A DNA stretch of 8,300 nucleotides from an uncultured Tissierellia bacterium (GTDB taxonomy: Bacteria > Bacillota > Clostridia > Tissierellales > Peptoniphilaceae), in contig CABTZP010000059.1 in NCBI GenBank assembly GCA_902489375.1, positions 1 through 8,300 of the forward strand. Reading direction: 5' to 3'. Position 1 is the first letter of the stretch; each line of letters starts with the position of its first letter. The notes below the pieces were generated by a model. The model was not told the DNA's origin. It saw nothing but the letters and a program-made list of their open reading frames with translations, and searched no databases. The translations under genes and the position numbers were made by a program. This document shows positions 6,250-8,300 of the stretch, piece after piece.

Positions 6250-7185
6250 GTGGAATATCATATTCCTGTTCTTCTGAAGGAAACCATAGAGGGCTTGGAT
6301 ATTCACCCGGATGGAACCTATGTCGACTGTACTGTAGGCGGTGGGGGCCATACCAAAGAAATCCTAAAAAGATTGGACAAAGGAAAGGTCATTGCGATCG
6401 ACCAAGATGCCGAAGCATTAGACGCCGCAAAGGTGAATCTGGCCCCCTGGACCGACCGAGTACTCTTTGTTCATGAGAATTATCAACATCTCAATGCCAT
6501 CTTAACTGAGCGGGGCATTGACCAGGTTCAGGGGATTCTGATGGATCTGGGGGTTTCCTCTCACCAACTGGACGAAGGAAGGCGTGGCTTTTCCTTCCAT
6601 CAATCCGCACCTTTGGATATGCGAATGGATCAGGAAGCTGAAATTCCTACCGCGAAAGAGATCGTCAACAGCTACAGTGAAGAAGACCTTACCCGTATCT
6701 TTTATGACTATGGCGAAGAACGTTGGGCTAAGCGCATTGCAGAGTTTATTGTGGAGGCTCGAAGCAAAGAGAAAATTGAACGTACTGATCAGCTGGTTAA
6801 CATCATAAAAGCTTCAATCCCTAAAAAAGCGAGACAAAATCAACACCCAGCGAGAAAAGTCTTTCAAGCTCTTCGCATTGAAGTCAACCACGAGCTGCAA
6901 GTTTTAGAGCAAACGCTTCAGAGCGCAGTGGATCATCTCGCACCGCGGGGGCGGATTTGCGTGATTACTTTCCACTCTCTTGAAGACCGAATTGTGAAAG
7001 ACCAATTCAAAAAGATGGCCACAGATTGTCTTTGTCCGCCGGAGCTTCCGGTGTGCGTCTGCGGTCATCGAAAGGAAATCAAACTGGTAAACCGTAGACC
7101 GATCTCAGCCGGTGCGGAGGAGGGGATGAAAAATCCCCGAGCCAGATCAGCGAAGCTGAGAATCGCCGAAAAATTGGAGGGGTAA
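6250..7185 (+). CDS. rsmH: 16S rRNA (cytosine1402-N4)-methyltransferase RsmH (MraW)
   Basis: RsmH uses S-adenosylmethionine to methylate N4 of C1402 in the 16S rRNA decoding centre. The protein is 311 aa, the family length. It starts with HIPVLLKE (4-11). The SAM-binding loop is TVGGGGHT (28-35), followed by VIAIDQD and then ILMDLGVSSHQLD and GFSF. LDMRMD (122-127), KVFQALRIEVNHEL, ITFHSLEDRIVK and RPISAGAEE..NPRARSAKLR are further family signatures. The cysteine-rich DCLCPPELPVCVCG segment is also common in the family. The start is GTG at 6250 with AAGGAGG five bases upstream, overlapping the mraZ stop. ftsL begins one base after this stop, so the operon is tightly coupled. Confidence 0.97.
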   Translation: MEYHIPVLLKETIEGLDIHPDGTYVDCTVGGGGHTKEILKRLDKGKVIAIDQDAEALDAAKVNLAPWTDRVLFVHENYQHLNAILTERGIDQVQGILMDLGVSSHQLDEGRRGFSFHQSAPLDMRMDQEAEIPTAKEIVNSYSEEDLTRIFYDYGEERWAKRIAEFIVEARSKEKIERTDQLVNIIKASIPKKARQNQHPARKVFQALRIEVNHELQVLEQTLQSAVDHLAPRGRICVITFHSLEDRIVKDQFKKMATDCLCPPELPVCVCGHRKEIKLVNRRPISAGAEEGMKNPRARSAKLRIAEKLEG

Positions 7186-7186
7186 A

Positions 7187-7687
7187 ATGGGACAGGCCGC
7201 AAGAAAGTACCAGGAACAATGGGCTCCTGGCCGGCATAAGCTAGAGGTTATTGAAACCAGGCCCGGACCGCAGGGTCAAAGGAATAGAAAAGCGATTGGT
7301 CAAAAACAAAACAGAGGCGAAAGTCAAAAAAAGACCAAATCCGTCTTTCAATTGGGGATGAAAGCTAAGGGGTTTTTAATCAGCGCAGCTATTCTGACCT
7401 TTAGTCTCCTTCTGGCAAACCTCATGTATTATAACGAATTATCCATTGCCCACCGTGAGCTGGTCACCACAAAAAGTGAAATCCAGTCCATGAAAGCCGA
7501 TTATGATTATATCCAAATGAAGATCGCCCCTTATCTTGAATCTGACCGGATAGAATCCATTGCGAAAAATCGCCTGCATATGTCCCGCCCCGATGAAGGT
7601 CAAATGATGAAGGTCACCGTCGATCCCTCCAAGACAATGAAAAAATCGACAACCTTTAAAAAAGTGGCCGACAATAATCGAAACTAA
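7187..7687 (+). CDS. ftsL: Cell division protein FtsL
   Basis: This is a small single-pass division protein (166 aa) of the FtsL/DivIC type, expected to join FtsB/DivIC and FtsQ/DivIB in activating septal peptidoglycan synthesis. The first 60 residues are basic and cytoplasmic, somewhat longer than in many relatives. Residues 62-82 form the membrane segment. Residues 83-115 fit the short extracytoplasmic coiled coil, and ESDRIESIAKNRLHMSRP (118-135) is the typical family end motif. The basic, Thr/Ser/Lys-rich tail is poorly conserved. The ATG at 7187 has GGAGGGG four bases upstream. Sequence conservation is low in this family, so the call leans on topology, the end motif and position between rsmH and the division PBP. 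Confidence 0.88.
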   Translation: MGQAARKYQEQWAPGRHKLEVIETRPGPQGQRNRKAIGQKQNRGESQKKTKSVFQLGMKAKGFLISAAILTFSLLLANLMYYNELSIAHRELVTTKSEIQSMKADYDYIQMKIAPYLESDRIESIAKNRLHMSRPDEGQMMKVTVDPSKTMKKSTTFKKVADNNRN

Positions 7688-7716
7688 ACCGGCGCCGGAT
7701 CGTTAGGAGTAATATC

Positions 7717-8300
7717 ATGCGACGCCCCGTTCAAAAAAAATTTGATCAGTCGAGACGAGTAAATCCCTCCCACAGGGTAATTACCTTGCTTATCCTAGCT
7801 CTTTTGGTGGTTGTGATTTTCATTGCTCGGCTTTTTTATTTGCAGATTTATGGGGGAGAGAACTACCGTCAAGCTGCCCTCGCACAAAGAAGAAGAGAGG
7901 TAAAAAGCCTACCCAAAAGAGGAACGATTTATGACCGGGATAAGAATCCCTTAGCGGTATCCGTGACGGTCAATACCTGCTATTTTTTTCCTCAGGAGCT
8001 GGCTGAAGGAGAAAAAGAAACAAGCTGTCAAATTCTGGCAAGCGCCCTTTCTTTAAATAAAGACGAGATTCTGGAATGGACGAAGGGAAAGAAAACGATC
8101 GTCCGTCTAAAAAGCAAGGTGAGCGAACAGGAAATCGAGACCCTTAAAAATTCAGGCCTTCGCTGCTATTCAATTGAGCAGGAATCCGAAAGGTATTATC
8201 CGAACAAGGAATTAAACGGTCAGGTCATCGGCTTTCTCGATGATGAGGGAAAAGGCATTTACGGGCTGGAAGCTTCCTATGACAAGCTTCTGGGAGGATC
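7717..8300 (+). CDS. ftsI: Class B penicillin-binding protein, FtsI/SpoVD type (N-terminal part, cut by right edge)
   Basis: This is the start of a division or sporulation transpeptidase; 194 complete codons are visible before the window ends. The ATG at 7717 has AGGAG seven bases upstream, 29 bp after ftsL. A basic cytoplasmic tail (1-20) leads into one membrane anchor (about 21-43). The extracytoplasmic N-terminal module contains KRGTIYDRDKNPLA (67-80), the class B PBP R-G-x-I-x-D-R motif, and RYYPN..LNGQVIGF with GIYGLEASYDKLLGG (180-194), the second conserved block. The catalytic SxxK, SxN and KTG motifs lie beyond the edge. Position after ftsL points to the septal PBP (FtsI/PBP2B), but clostridial dcw clusters often place SpoVD here. 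C-terminal PASTA repeats, if present, would help decide. Confidence 0.92.
   Translation, partial: MRRPVQKKFDQSRRVNPSHRVITLLILALLVVVIFIARLFYLQIYGGENYRQAALAQRRREVKSLPKRGTIYDRDKNPLAVSVTVNTCYFFPQELAEGEKETSCQILASALSLNKDEILEWTKGKKTIVRLKSKVSEQEIETLKNSGLRCYSIEQESERYYPNKELNGQVIGFLDDEGKGIYGLEASYDKLLGG

Noticed and set aside
1..8300. CRISPR array, tRNA/rRNA genes, insertion sequence, phage genes or a defence system
   Set aside because: I saw no spaced repeat array, no tRNA or rRNA sequence, no transposase and no terminal repeats. Apart from the left-edge junction the content is conserved housekeeping genes.

Overview
The window looks like a chromosomal housekeeping segment from a low-to-middle GC member of the Bacillota, most likely Clostridia-like. 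This rests on the gene content (HflX, YigZ, YebC and Lgt followed by the start of the dcw cell-division/cell-wall cluster mraZ-rsmH-ftsL-PBP), on strong AGGAGG-type ribosome binding sites and on frequent GTG/TTG starts. The genus cannot be named from the sequence alone.

Layout. Minus strand, 1-1708: a class A penicillin-binding protein (PBP1A type) that runs off the left edge. Plus strand, from about 1815: hflX, yigZ (stop and ribosome binding site touching), yebC/pmpR after a 115-bp gap with a weak terminator-like hairpin, then lgt. A strong intrinsic terminator at 5601-5648 closes that block. The 5649-5801 leader carries a good sigma-A-type promoter and three or four 10-bp direct repeats of the AAAGTGG type, which are MraZ boxes. 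They lead into a tightly packed dcw operon: mraZ, rsmH (mraW), ftsL and the N-terminal third of a class B division PBP (FtsI/SpoVD type), cut by the right edge.

How the genes fit together. Most of the window serves the envelope and translation. The class A PBP polymerises peptidoglycan, Lgt lipidates lipoproteins, and FtsL plus the class B PBP belong to the septal machine. RsmH methylates 16S rRNA, HflX splits stalled ribosomes, and YebC belongs to a family linked to transcriptional control and to relief of ribosome stalling. MraZ probably represses its own operon through the boxes just upstream of its start.

The most unusual observation is at the left edge. The PBP1A reading frame is normal up to the first strand of the transpeptidase domain (about residue 530). 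Then, without any frame break, it becomes the C-terminal winged-helix end of the Holliday-junction helicase RuvB (EDVYEPYLLQ ... QRTPRGRMAT). The transpeptidase active-site motifs are absent. This is either a real in-frame deletion fusion or, at least as likely, an assembly join at a short shared sequence (GGTGAA). A perfect 15-bp inverted repeat inside yigZ and a long, repeat-bearing linker in the PBP are secondary curiosities.
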